From Microcebus murinus (lineage: Eukaryota; Chordata; Mammalia; Primates; Cheirogaleidae): a DNA stretch of 64,000 bases. Below the pieces are notes generated by a model. The model ran no database searches, was not told where the DNA came from, and worked only from the letters and a program-made list of their open reading frames with translations. A program made the position numbers and the translations under genes. The stretch lies in contig NC_134108.1 in assembly GCF_040939455.1 (NCBI RefSeq), forward strand, positions 35,570,501 to 35,634,500, given 5' to 3'. Positions within the stretch are counted from its first letter, which is position 1. Every line of letters begins with the position of its first letter. Below are positions 44,246-55,124 of this stretch, one piece after another.

Positions 44246-45602
44246 TTTTTCCCAGGTCATCCTAGTCAGGGCTGGAAATAGGGTCACAATCCCTGTCACC
44301 ACTTCTCTGTGGAAGCACATGACACCTGCAGATGGTGCAGGTGTCCCCAGGAGGGTTTCACAGGTAGTTTGCAGAAGAGTCTCCTTGACTGCTCCTTGCC
44401 ATCTGCCATTCTCCTCTCCTGTTCAAACTCACTTCACTCTGGCTGTCAGTTCATTCACTACCAATGTGCAAAGAGGTGGCTATGCTAGCAGTGCTTCCTC
44501 AAAACCGTGGAGTTCTTGGAGCCATGACCTTGCAACATGTGCCCTTATGTGAAATGTGATAGTGATTCAAGGTAGATTACCGTTCAATGTCGAGTGCTAC
44601 AGGGAACAAGCACTAGGAATCCTACTGTGCATTGTGTTCATTGGGGGAGCTTTCCTGGAGGATGTGGGGCTCCCACTGCTTATCCCAGGATGTGCTGGGC
44701 TTGGATAGAGAGACCGGAGTGGGGTAGGAGTGCAGAAAATGGGAAAGCAAAGATATTGAGGTGAAGAGTAAGAGCTTTTAATCCTGGTAGAAATAGGCAA
44801 GCCTGGAATGTAGGGACAGCCTCCTGTGGGCCCACAGGGCTTTAGGACCAGAAAAACTCACCTGAGTAAAACATAAAAGTGTAGCCCAGATAGGAACAGG
44901 TGTGTGAGATATTGATCTCCTCTTGGGAAGTCTGGGTCTGTGAGAGCCCCTGGAGCAGCCACCTCCTCCTGTGACCAGCACTGACCATTCACCCCAGAGC
45001 ACCAGGTACTTACCATTTTCTACATATGTCATGAATGACAAAGGCTGGGAAGACAAAATGGAAAAGGTAGCATTAGGCTCTATTGCCCAGGAAATTGAAT
45101 ACCAGGGTAAGGAATCTGGTATTTCCTGGAGGGCAGGGAAAAACTATCACAGGGTTTTGATTGACACATGATTAGCATTGTCATAAGGCCATGAACTCTT
45201 AGACCTATGAAATATCCAAATAAAAAGGAATGAATCCACTTGTTATCAAGCTAAGAGGAGGTAAGAGAGGCTGTGGACATAGTGGCACTTGAAGACTTTT
45301 TCAAAAAATGTCCCTTCCTTTCCCTTTGCAGACTCTGGGTACATCTGATGGGGTTGGGGGTGGGAGATAGTATTTGTATGTTTAGTTTTCTCCGGGTAAA
45401 TTAGTCTGGTTCCTGCTGGTGGGATGTAGAATCCTTTCAGATATGTAGATCAGCTAATACCCTGATAATCTGCTCTCCTTCCACATTCTTAAAGGTGCTG
45501 TGGTCACCAAGCCACCACCACAGATCCCTGCAAGTCTGACACTCTGATCACAGGTTCCTTGTTTCCATCACCTATCATGGTAATTACTTCCTCTAAGTCT
45601 GT
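44246..45602. other. Unique non-coding sequence
   Basis: About 1.35 kb with no recognisable repeat or gene. Open frames up to about 92 codons have no domain. Confidence 0.45.
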
Positions 45603-45737
45603 GGTGGGTCCCCAACCCCTGAGGCCTGTTAGGGACCAGGCCACAGAGCCTCCCTACCACCTCCACCCCCTTCCGTCTGTGGAAAATTGTCTTCTGTGAA
45701 ACCAGTTCCTGGTACCAAAAAAAGTTGGGGACCACTG
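45603..45737 (+). mobile_element. MER1-type hAT element, internally deleted
   Basis: Left end GGTGGGTCCCCAACCCC and right end AAGTTGGGGACCACTG are MER1 ends, but only about 135 bases remain, against about 430-465 in the two other copies. The piece from 'cttccgtctgtggaaaattg' to the right end is the intact 3' flank, so an internal segment between the 5' 'gttagggaccaggcc' part and this flank was lost. I could not confirm an 8-bp duplication. Confidence 0.85.
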
Positions 45738-45895
45738 TGTTAAACCATTCATGAGGACTCTGCCTTCGTGACCCAAACACCTTCCTAATGGAGCCCTACC
45801 TCCCAACACTATTGCATTGGTGATAAAATTTCCAACATACGAGTTTTGGGACAGGTGGAGTGGGCAAAAACATTCAAACCATAGTACTATGTTTT
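45738..45895 (-). mobile_element. MaLR LTR (MST/MLT1 group) fragment, antisense
   Basis: 'taaaccattcatgaggactc', 'tacctcccaacactattgca' with 'ttggtgataaaatttccaac' and 'gggcaaaaacattcaaacca' match the reverse complement of the MaLR LTR 5' half. It starts directly at the MER1 3' end, so the MER1 probably inserted into it; the LTR part expected on the other side is not clearly recognisable. Confidence 0.7.
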
Positions 45896-45908
45896 CTCAG
45901 ATCCTACT

Positions 45909-46293
45909 TGTTAGGCACTAAATTGCCTCCCTCCCCCAATTTACATGTTGAAGTCCTAAGCCCAGTGCCTCAATGTGATTGTATTTGGAAATAGGGCCTT
46001 TAAAGAGGTAATTGAGGGAAAATGATGTTGTAAGTGTGGGTCCAAATCTAATATAGCTGATGTTCTTATAAGAAGAGATTAGAACACACTCAGGCATATA
46101 CAGAAGATCATGTGAAGACACAGGGAGAAGAATGCCATCTACAAGCCAAGGAGAGAGGGCTCAGAATGAAATCAACCCTGCCTATACCTTGGTCTTGGAT
46201 TTCCAGCCTCTAGAACTTTGAGAAAATAAAGTTTTTTTTTTTAAGACACCTAGTCTGTAGTATTTGCCCTGGCACCCCTAGCAAATTAACACA
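45909..46293 (+). mobile_element. MLT1 MaLR LTR, sense, full-length, TG...CA
   Basis: It begins TGTTAGGCAC and ends TTAACACA, with landmarks 'acatgttgaagtcctaagcc', 'gtatttggaaatagggcctt', 'atgttcttataagaagagat', 'gtgaagacacagggagaaga' and 'tctagaactttgagaaaata' in MLT1 order. The 5-bp flanks CTACT (45904-45908) and CTATT (46294-46298) differ by one base and fit a retroviral-type target duplication. An AATAAA near 46226 is the LTR polyadenylation signal. Solitary LTR, no coding part. Confidence 0.92.
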
Positions 46294-47254
46294 CTATTCA
46301 TAAAACTTCGCAAGATCTCATAGTTCCTTTAGTGAATGAGCTGGGTCTTCTTTAGGAGTTAACCTTGCAAATGTACTTTGATGATTACAGTAATATGGAT
46401 TAACTTGCTTGTGACTTAACTTCTCATTTTTCAGTAATAATTGCTTCAGTTAACACTAAAGAGCTAGAAAATAACAGTCTACCTATTTGATTTAAATGCT
46501 AGAAAAATCAGGAAGATATTGAGATCATTTGAAATTCAATTTTTGGCTTATTCTAAACTACTTACTGTTGCTATCATGGGAAGTTAAAAATCAATGAAAA
46601 AGATGTGAGAAGTGAAAGCATTGACTGTCTTAATATCACTCTTTCTGCTGAAGGCAAGATTTTCTTCCATGCTAAATTTTTAATATAAAGGCTAGTCCAG
46701 CTTTTAAATAGCACAAACATTGATTTTTCCAACCTTTACCTTGAGAATATTCACCATAAAACTGTAAGGCTTGCTGTGAAGAAGTCTTTCTTAGTAACAA
46801 ACCTTAGTAACAAACAAACAAAACCTAAAGTTTTCCTTCATCTTGACAATTCCAAAGGATTCTAAAATGTTCATGAATGCTTGATTTGCCAAATGTCCTA
46901 TTTCTATACAAAAAAAATTGTCATTTAAGTACATCACAGAAAAAGGTAACATTTATTGATTCTTTAAGCATGTCAGGAAGGGAAAATATATTTGACCAAA
47001 GCTGTCATCTACTCTTACTAGTAGTTGCTCTAGTCATTGCTCTAGTTACTAGTCATTGCTCTCTCCTCACCAAGCCATTCTCTTGAAATTTGACTTAATA
47101 CATTTCTCTTTCCAGCCCATTTTCACATAAAGTGGAAAAACTTTCTTGCTCATTAGACTTGGAAAAGAGATGCCTATATTTTCTTTATTTCACCTTAAGT
47201 CGCTGTTGTAAGTCTGGGGAAAGTTAGTTGGTTCAAAAGTTAAAAATAATAAAA
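46294..47254. other. Unique AT-rich non-coding sequence
   Basis: No repeat family or gene recognised. Small tandem duplications occur: CTTAGTAACAAAC twice near 46789-46815, and AGTCATTGCTCT twice near 47032-47062. Confidence 0.5.
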
Positions 47255-47400
47255 AGGTGAACACTATTTATTACTCCCATTTCAGAGTTGAGGTTTTGAA
47301 GGCTCTGGGAGATTCTGGATGTGCCCAAGGTCACCTAGGTCCAGGAACAAAATTGAGATGCAAATGCAGGCAGATCTGATACCAATCGGGTGCAGTGAAG
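47255..47400 (-). mobile_element. MIR SINE fragment, antisense
   Basis: 'actatttattactcccattt' with 'cagagttgaggttttgaagg' and 'atgtgcccaaggtcacctag' match the antisense MIR core ('cccattttacagatgagg' to 'ttgcccaaggtcacacagct'). Confidence 0.7.
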
Positions 47401-47783
47401 TTGGTATTGCAGACTGGCCTTCTAGAAGCCAGTCACCTTTGTGTTGTTTACTGCACCTGAACCCTGGCCAAGTCTCCTTCCAGAGTGTGCTGTTGTCACA
47501 AGTGGTGCCAAGTGAGACAGGGAGAGACAGGGCAGCACACACAGCCCCTGGCAGAAACAGTGCGGGAAAGAGTGCACACTGCAGGAACGAGGTGACTTGG
47601 CTGACTTGTTTCTCTGTCCTTATAGAACCTGGCCTTCCCCTTTGGGCTTCAGTTGAAAAAACTAACATGTCTAATTCTGAGTTCACTGTCCTCATAAGCC
47701 TAAATAGGCCTCCTTTCTGGTTTTATTCATCTTTGATGAACTTCGATCTCTCTTTCCCCTCACCCAAGAAATCACAATGTTTG

Positions 47784-47866
47784 AAAACCATGATTCTTTT
47801 CTTTAGATTAGAGGAGGGGCAAAAAAAAAAAAAAAAAAAAAATTAAAGTAAAAAAAACCACGATTC
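47784..47866 (+). mobile_element. Ultra-short poly(A) retroposed insertion with 13-bp TSD
   Basis: AAAACCATGATTC (47784-47796) and AAAACCACGATTC (47854-47866) differ by one base. Between them are a 24-base body (47797-47820), an uninterrupted run of 22 A (47821-47842) and a short A-rich end. The arrangement of TSD, body, poly(A), TSD starting AAAA and the site TTTG/AAAA fit L1-type target-primed insertion. The body is too short to name its source. A tandem duplication followed by A-run growth is the main alternative. Confidence 0.65.
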
Positions 47867-47894
47867 AAAGAACTACTGGTAGCTAGTTTTAAAG

Positions 47895-48085
47895 GCAACT
47901 GCTGCATGAAGCAGTCACACGTGTTGTCTCATTCAACCTGCTCAGTAACCTGGAAGTAGGTGACCCATTTCCATTTTGTGGATGAGGACACTGAGGCCTC
48001 AAGGAAGGCCAGTAGGTGGTGGACTGGGGCTGGGAACCCAAGTCTGTCTGACTCCAAAGCCAGGGTTCTTCCAGCCATCCTGAGA
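47895..48085 (-). mobile_element. MIR SINE, antisense
   Basis: 'gttgtctcattcaacctgct', 'ggatgaggacactgaggcct' and 'tgtctgactccaaagccagg' match, in order, an antisense MIR running from the 3' half to the 5' end. A CTCF-like word lies inside it at 48009-48020. Confidence 0.8.
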
Positions 48086-48793
48086 GAGCGGCAGCAGCTT
48101 GGGGACAGTGGGCTAGATCTGGAAGGGCGTGGCTGCCAGCTGAAATGAGGGTGGACACCGAATCACCTTGGGAAAAGTCAATAGGAAGCCAGTCAGGGTC
48201 ACCCACGTAGAGCAATGACCAGCTATGTTATATGAAAAAAAGGGTGGCAGGAAAAGGACCCTTTCCCCCTAAATAAATTTTTCTTGGGCCAGTCATGTCC
48301 CTGGGTGCTTGAAAATTCTCGGATTAAAAACATTTATTTTGTTAACATCAGTGTTAAGATATCTTCTCAGATGCAGCCCTATTTACCCGTTAATATCTTT
48401 GTGTTATTACTTGACACTTGTTCTCCACAGGACCGTTAACTGTGGCATGGAGCAGGAAGAGCTGCCATACAAGGACAGTAAATTTTGATACTCCTGATAA
48501 TCCGGGAGAGGGGAATTGGTTTTGGAGTAGAAACTGCATGGGGTTGGCAGGACGAGGTTGGCACTTAGCAGGGACCTCTGCTGTTCTAGGAGCTAGCGGG
48601 AGGGTATGGGAAATCTTGGGATGAGGTTGGGGAGAGGAGCCACCGAGGCTTTACATAGCTTCTATTTTACAATTTTTAGCTAAAGCTGGCAATGAATTAG
48701 GGGTTGAGACACGTGGGATGGGAAATTAGATTGGGAGCAGAAAGCACTAATTAATTTGGGTAATTTTCCAGCTTAACTTGGAAATAGGTTGAT
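48086..48793. other. Unique non-coding sequence
   Basis: No repeat or gene recognised between an antisense MIR and a hAT element. Confidence 0.5.
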
Positions 48794-48801
48794 GATCTAG
48801 G

Positions 48802-49011
48802 CAGGGGTTCTCAAACTACAGCATGTGGGCCACATGTGGCCCGCTGAGGACATTTATCTGGCCCGCCTGGTGTTTTTTGCCGCTGCCTGTCCTGCTTAGC
48901 AGCCGATTGGTCCCTGGCCCACAGTGCGCATGTGTGGAATGTGCGCCACACTCTCCAACGGTTTGAGGGACAGTGAACTGGCCCCCTGTTTAAAAAATTT
49001 GAGGACCCCTG
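48802..49011 (-). mobile_element. MER30-group hAT-Charlie element
   Basis: The left end is CAGGGGTTCTCAAACTACAG and the right end reads, on minus, CAGGGGTCCTCAAATTTTTT, giving matched terminal inverted repeats over about 210 bases. The minus-strand start with 'aacagggggccagttcactg' is the typical MER30/MER107/Charlie12-group beginning. The central 'gtttttttgccgctgcc'-type GC-rich part does not match the A-rich MER30 middle as I remember it, so the subfamily is open. No coding sequence; no exact 8-bp target duplication seen. Confidence 0.8.
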
Positions 49012-52000
49012 ATAGGGATAGTGCTGTCCCTAAAAGGATACCCTCAGTAAGGCTGGAGGCTGATAACAAAATCTGGTCCACTGGAAGACCAGGAGCCATC
49101 TGGAGGCTTGTAACACAGGTGGGAGCTGCCTCCTAGGGAGAAATGGGAAGTCAGTGAGACAGCAGGACAGGACTACCCGGAAAAGGAAAGGATGTGCAGA
49201 AGGGAATGAAAATTCCGAAACTCACGCCTACATTCCAAAGAAAAATTAGCCCTGGTGCTGTGGAGCAAGGAAGGAGGTTTCAGTTCACATGAGAGCTGGG
49301 AAGAGCCAGGGGCAGGAGCCCCCTGGTGTGTACCGCTTGACCTCCCACTTGACTTGTGGCACCTGGCCTGTGACAGAGAAGAGACCAAGCACCACTTGCA
49401 GGCCTCCACTTGGGAGTGTTGAAGTGTTAGTCCCACAATCCAGCCTGCAAGTGGCCAGTAAGATGGACGCTCGGGGCACAGCGCAAATTCCAGCCCCTTC
49501 GATAAATTGTCCGTGGTCTGGGGCTTGGTCTGACCAAAAGGTGCAGACTGGGATTAAGATTCCAGAGAAGCAGAGTGAGTGTCTGGGGAGAGGCCCATTA
49601 AGCCCTTTGAGGCTGACTGTTGGAACTTGTGGTCTTTATTTAACCACGCAGAGGCAGGATTCTTTTCTATTTCAGCTCAGTTTAGCGGTCAGCCTGGCTC
49701 CCTAATGGCCTGAAATATAAATACTGTGCACGCCAAAGCGAGGTATTTCCCTGTGGTTGTTGAGTCTCCTCTAGGAGGGTAAACTCTAAATACCATAACT
49801 GTTTAGTTAAAAAAAAAGAGTTAAGCTGTCTTATCTGCTCCTTATCTGGACCACCTGATGAAATTGGTTCATTGTCCATGGGGCAGGATGATCCTGGCTT
49901 ACTTTTTATGCAGTCTGTTTGCCAATGGAAGTTTTGAGGATCTCATCACAGGACACTTTTGAAAATGAGAAAATTATCTCAAGGATTCATTATTTAATGC
50001 TTTCTTTGCATACATGTGTATAAATGTAACTGGGTAAATTAGATAAAGTGAGGAAAATGAAAGAGACTAGGAAGGAGATGTTGTGATAACTGGTCATCCT
50101 ATGGTGAGAAAATCTTGGTTTATAAGACTCGATCAGCAGCAGCAAGAAGGAACACGGCCAGAATGAGAGGTAGACCGAGAAAATACAGATTGGTAGCAAT
50201 CAAGAATGGTGGAGTAAAATGGCCTTTCCTCTGTCACTTGCTGAGGGGATTTTACTCTTTCATAAAAGGGCTTTTTCCTCTTGAAGCAAATTCTGGGACA
50301 CTGTCAGCTAAGTTTGTGTGACACTTGTTTGTCATAGAGCCAGAGACAGAAAAACACATTTCTCAGATTTATTCACCAATACTGTTATTTTCCAGACTTT
50401 TCTATATAAATCTTCTACCTAGCAATATGTAAAGTGATGAAAATATCTGATTCCTCAAATATTGTCACCACGGACCTCTAAGGAATACCTTTAAAGGAAG
50501 AGGCCACACCAAGCCTTAGAAGGAGCAAGTTGAGAGTCTGAACTGGAAATTGTTTTGATTGGACTATTAACTCCTTTAAAAATGTCAAGTCATTGGCATG
50601 CAGTTTGTGATGTGTATTCCTTTCATTGGATATCTGAAAAATGATACAACTGCTCAGATTTGTGTATTTTCAACAGTTTCAACACTTCTGACCTCTGTGA
50701 GAAGACAGTATCACAACAGCATGTTAGTAAAGTGTTACTTGATTAGAGAAACTAAACAAATAACAGTAGTTAATTTTCTATAATGGAAAGCACATTTATT
50801 TCTGCCTTCCAAAAAATACTTTATTTTGTAAATTATTATTACTGAATAGTCGAAATATGCAAAAGTAGCCAGAATTCTCTGATGAATCCTCCTGCACCGG
50901 TCATCTCTAGCCATTATTAACATCAGTCTTCTTTGACTTAAACCTCCACCAACTCACCTCTCTTCATTCTGATGGAGAACTCAGAAATCATTTCATTTCG
51001 TCCTTAAATATTTCAGCATGTTCTAGAGTTCATTTATTACCCAAGAAAGAGTGACAATTTAATTTCAGCAATAAAAGAATCTTTTAAAAATACCCTTTTT
51101 TGGAAAAGACATCTCTATTTTTGTTAAAAAAGAATCCTCTAATTTTTAGTAGAATGTCTTCTCTAAATTGATTTTTATGAATCTGTGATGTTTTGGGGGG
51201 GAGGAGAGAGAGGAGTACCTGAAAAGGATTTTGCAAATTTAAGTGTGCTCCTGGTGCAAAGTAGTAGGGTTCTTTATTTTCTTAAATTGTAAATGTGACT
51301 GATTAATATTTAAATTATGTCCCAAGATCAGTAGCTTCGTAGTGTGGGGGTGGCACAAGGCAGGCTTAAATTCTTTAATGAAAAACACAACTTTATTTGA
51401 AATCAGAGAATTTTATATGTTTCTTTTATATATGTGCTTTATAATTGCCTACTGCTCTAACAGAAACCTGGAAGTTTACATGTTCCTGGTAACCACATTG
51501 CCCTTTAAAACTTGAAATAAACAAAATCTCTTTGATGAGTGACCCTTAGTGTCATAACTGGTGGGAAAAGTGTAATCAAAGGAGCTGGCAAAAACCATGA
51601 AAATTTTATGGAACAAATGCTACCAAAATAGAACCACCGTCTTCTGCTAGGTAGCAGTCAACAAACTAAATGTGTTTTAATACATTGCTTAGGAAAAGCA
51701 AGTTGAAGTCGTCTTTGAAATCTCGCTCAATTTACTTTGTTGGGGTTGCACTGAAAAAAAAAAAAAGCCCTGGGTTACCCAACCAAGCCCACTTGCTTTA
51801 GTCCTTCAATAGGATATGGCCCACAGTGTTCCTTCTATTTGTTTTTGGATACCAACACATAAACCATGCATTTGCATTTCAATGCTAAATTGAAAAGCAC
51901 CCCATTCCACTTTCCCCAGTCCAGCTACTTTTTCAGTTCCTTCTCCTGGTGCTCAGGAAAACAACCCAGGATCTGAGCTCCTGTGAGAACCTGTCTGATT

Positions 52001-52380
52001 TAAACGCTGCCAGGAAAACATGAAGTAGTTTATCTTACACTTCAGTGCAAGCAGGGCGAATAGTGGGCCTGATCGAAGGAGAGGATTTTGCAGCACTGAA
52101 TAGAAACGAGGAAATTCATTTCTATAAAGGTATCCATGTGCCCAGGACCTGCTTTCGGGTCGCTGTTTAGCTCCCCTGCAAGCAAGGCTCGGTCTAAAAG
52201 CAGTAAGGATATGTCAAAAAGTCAGAAAGCGAATGAGACAGTCGCAGCTTCCTTTGGCGAAGATGGTTATCCTCACTTTCAGACATCTCCCGTCTCCACT
52301 CCTGGAACGTGTCTTCGTTTAGATGGTGTCTGAGGATTAATTGGCAAGAAGCTGTCTCCTGATATTGAGTTTCTTCCTTC
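49012..52380. other. Unique non-coding sequence
   Basis: About 3.4 kb with no confident interspersed repeat. A run of about thirteen A lies near 51753-51765 with no flanking duplication seen. One open frame at 50115-50321 contains an AT-hook-like RGRPRK, but nothing around it supports an exon. From about 52080 the composition becomes GC-richer toward the CpG island. Confidence 0.45.
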
Positions 52381-52580
52381 CCGAGCCGACAAGCAAACCG
52401 CTCCCACCAGCCCGCGGTGATATTCCGGTGCTGGAGAGCAGTTCCCAACGCGCCCGGCAGCCGCGCCTCCCTCCGCGCCGTCGTCGCGCCTCCTTGCCAT
52501 TCCCAGGGACGGGAGCTGTGGTTAGCAAGACAAACAATGGCACTCAGTGCCCCCGTGTAGAATGGCAATGGGAGGAAATG
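52381..52580. promoter_or_regulatory. Small CpG island, candidate promoter or enhancer
   Basis: Hand counting over these 200 bases gives 70 C, 59 G and 19 CpG: GC 64.5% and observed/expected CpG about 0.92, which meets the Gardiner-Garden limits. The densest part is 52430-52500, which contains repeated CGCG words. The rest of the window is CpG-depleted. No TATA box, splice donor or open frame clearly marks a transcript start. Overlapping open frames here (up to 150 codons at 52341-52793) are expected from the GC-rich, stop-poor composition. It could start an unannotated lncRNA or a first exon, or act as an orphan island. Confidence 0.7.
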
Positions 52581-53700
52581 ACAGAGACACAGGAAACAGG
52601 GAGAGAGGGTTTCTTACACAAACAACCCAGGGAGGAACAGAGTAGGAAAACAAAGGTGAAGCCTGGAGGACGCAGCCCCTGGGCCCAGGGGAGAATGTGG
52701 TCGGGCAGGGGCCTCGCCACAGAGGCACGGCCAGGGACCTCGGCGCCTGTGGCACCTCGGGTGACCAGGTCTTCGGGGTGGGAGGGTTCCTGAAGTCTGG
52801 AGCAGCAGGGAGGCCAAGAAGGAAACAGAAGAACATATTAAGCCCCTGTGTTTAGAGCCCCTGGGAAGAGCTCCCCTCTCCCCCTACCTGTGGGTGTCAG
52901 GAGCAAGCTGCCTGGCCCCATTCTGCCTCCCCAGACAACAGAGGGGGAATTCACCCGGCTGAGTGCGTAACTCCAGCCCTGGAGTCAGAGTGTAGCTGGA
53001 ATTACCTAAGCAGTAGTTCTCTTCTTGCCAAAAGCTTGGATTTCTACCCTCCACCCCCACCCTGCGCCTCCCAGGGGCTGCACCCTTGCTCAGTCTCTCC
53101 TGGCGCAGAAGCTGGCTTCTCTGCACGGATCCCTGCCTCAGTTGCTCCAGCGGCTGCACGCCCGTAGTGCCTGGGAGACACGTTCATTACAGAGCCTGCG
53201 CGGCCTACCGCCATTGCTTGTGGCTTGTCCATTGCTCAGCTTCACAGCCTTAGCACAGCCTGCGCTCCGCAGGTGCTCAGTAAAGGCACGCTGACATAAC
53301 GTTAATTGAACTTTCTGCCTGGATTCCTGCTCTGGCAGAAACCTTCTGTCCTTGGGCTTCTGACGCTGGCCGTGCCCTGGCAACCCCTATTGGTCACTCG
53401 CAGCACTCTGTCGCTGCATCTGCCAGAACTTCGGAACTTGGGGACGGGGAGTGTTCTGATAGAGCAACAGGAAACCCCTTTGTCCACTCCTTAACTATTT
53501 TGGGGTGGCATGTTAGGAGCAGGACCATTGACTGGAGATGCCTGCCATCTCTAATACTCCTCTGTGGCTTGGAAGATATCCCCCAGGCCTGCCCCAGTAA
53601 AAGTGATTCAGATAGAGGCGGCTCTAGAGGTGGCCTGGGGCAGGGGGAGTGGCCAGGACTACCCTCCCATACTCTACTGCCCTTCCCCTGAGCCACCACC
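52581..53700. other. GC-rich flank of the CpG island
   Basis: GC-rich, repeat-free sequence with moderate CpG density (for example 52660-52785 and 53100-53215). A possible L2/MIR tail word ('gcaggtgctcagtaaaggca') sits near 53270. No exon is supported. Confidence 0.45.
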
Positions 53701-54118
53701 AATCATGACAGCCCATGTTTTATGCACTGTATTCGAGTGTGTGTGGACTATTGCTGTTTCCCAAATGTGATATTAATAAAAGCATCTTTCCCCAAAGGTA
53801 GATGGAAACTTAAAAACGATGCTCTCTGGTGAAGGGAAGGACTAGTTCGGCCCACGAGGATGTGATTCAAAACATGTTTACTCCCTTACAGAGGGTTTCA
53901 CTTTGGGGTAAATCTCTCTTTGAGCTACGAAAATCTCATAGATAGCATATAGTTTGACATTTCTTCCTTCATATTTTGTGATTCCCCTTAATTTTGCCCA
54001 ACTATCCAGTGACATTTACATATGCATATGAGATTGCATGGTGAGATTATGGACAAAGTGAGAGGTGGAGCAGCCAGCTCGTACTCCTGCACCCTCCCTA
54101 GGCCTCAAGGAGGAAGCA
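53701..54118. other. Unique non-coding sequence
   Basis: No repeat or gene recognised. Confidence 0.5.
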
Positions 54119-54203
54119 GAATTGTACCTAGTAGAATAAGTAGAATAATTGTACCTAGTAGAATAACTGTACCAGAATTGTACCAAGTAGAATAAGTAGT
54201 GGC
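54119..54203 (+). repeat. Imperfect tandem repeat, about 3 copies of a 19-24-bp unit
   Basis: The word AATTGTACCTAGTAGAATAA appears at about 54119 and 54146 and again as AATTGTACCAAGTAGAATAA at about 54176, with short variable linkers (GTAG, and CTGTACCAG). This is a small minisatellite in otherwise unique sequence. Confidence 0.85.
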
Positions 54204-54394
54204 CAGTACACCATGGCCTATGGCCCATAGTGGAGCAGGAGGGAGCCTCAGCTCAAAGAGCAGTGGTGAACTAGATGACCTGAAAGCAGACATGAAAAAG
54301 AAGGAAGGGATCCTGGGGTGGAGGGGAAAAACTTCCACTGGAGTCACAAATTAGTGTTGTGATTAGTTGTTTAATGTGTGTTCCCCTCAGGAGT

Positions 54395-54470
54395 TGCCAG
54401 GGAGGGGCCATGTGGACAGGAATTGTGTCTAGAGTGACATTCAATAAATATTTGTTAAGTGGGTAAATAA
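54395..54470 (+). mobile_element. L2 3'-tail fragment, sense
   Basis: 'tgtctagagtgacattcaat' with 'aaatatttgttaagtgggta' resembles the L2 end, in which 'ctcaataaatatttgttgaa' precedes the short tail repeat. Confidence 0.5.
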
Positions 54471-55124
54471 AAACATTTATAGCACTATTGATACTTAAAG
54501 GTAGTTTCTTATTTACTTAGTCAATCTTTTTTTTTTTAAAAAACCACAAAAACATTGACTCTAATCTTTGGGCTAAGCACTGGACAGGCACTAAGAATAA
54601 TATAGAACAAACAGATGAATAAAGCTTCCACAGCAAGACATGCTTCTCTGCTATAGTTCCCAAAATGCACAGAGTTTGCTGCAGAATTCAGCCCTGCAAA
54701 AAGTTATTTTCATACATCATGCTGCAAACCAGTTAATGTAAAACAACAGTAACTAGACTTACTGGTGACTTCTCTATTTCCCTACGTCAGAATTGCCTCT
54801 TTCCTTCATCCTTACAAAGGAGATTTAGGAATCTTAAAGACTTTAACTACATTCTTTCTCAAATTCCCAGAGCACCTACAGAAATGCCTAGTTTGGTTGA
54901 ATTAAAGTGGATTTTGAAAGTTAAAACCCATCTCTGGATACTTGAAGGGGAGATGAACCTAGAATTGGGGGTAAACTATTTTTTAAATATCCTGGAAGTT
55001 ACTATAGCTAATTATCTCTGAATCTTGGACAAGACTTATAAGGTGGGGCTTTTGAAATGAGAAGGAAACTTGAAAACAACCTGTACATTTTTCCCATTTT
55101 ATAAATAAGGATAGAAGACCAAGT
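54471..55124. other. Unique non-coding sequence
   Basis: No confident repeat or gene. 'aagcactggacaggcactaa' near 54575 weakly recalls antisense L2. T and A runs occur at 54526-54545. Confidence 0.45.

Noticed and set aside
47319..47846. 175-codon plus-strand open frame, overlapped by a 137-codon antisense frame
   Set aside because: It overlaps an antisense MIR and runs into the A22 tract, giving a poly-lysine end. No domain is seen, and both strands being open points to composition rather than coding.
50115..50321. Short open frame with an AT-hook-like RGRPRK
   Set aside because: A six-residue basic motif occurs by chance. No splice sites, no extended similarity to a known AT-hook protein, and no neighbouring exon candidates.
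51753..51765. Run of about thirteen A as a retroposed tail
   Set aside because: No flanking direct repeat and no recognisable body upstream.
52341..52793. 150-codon open frame and several overlapping ones in the CpG-rich block
   Set aside because: GC-rich sequence is poor in stop codons, frames are open on both strands, and no domain or splice structure supports a coding exon.
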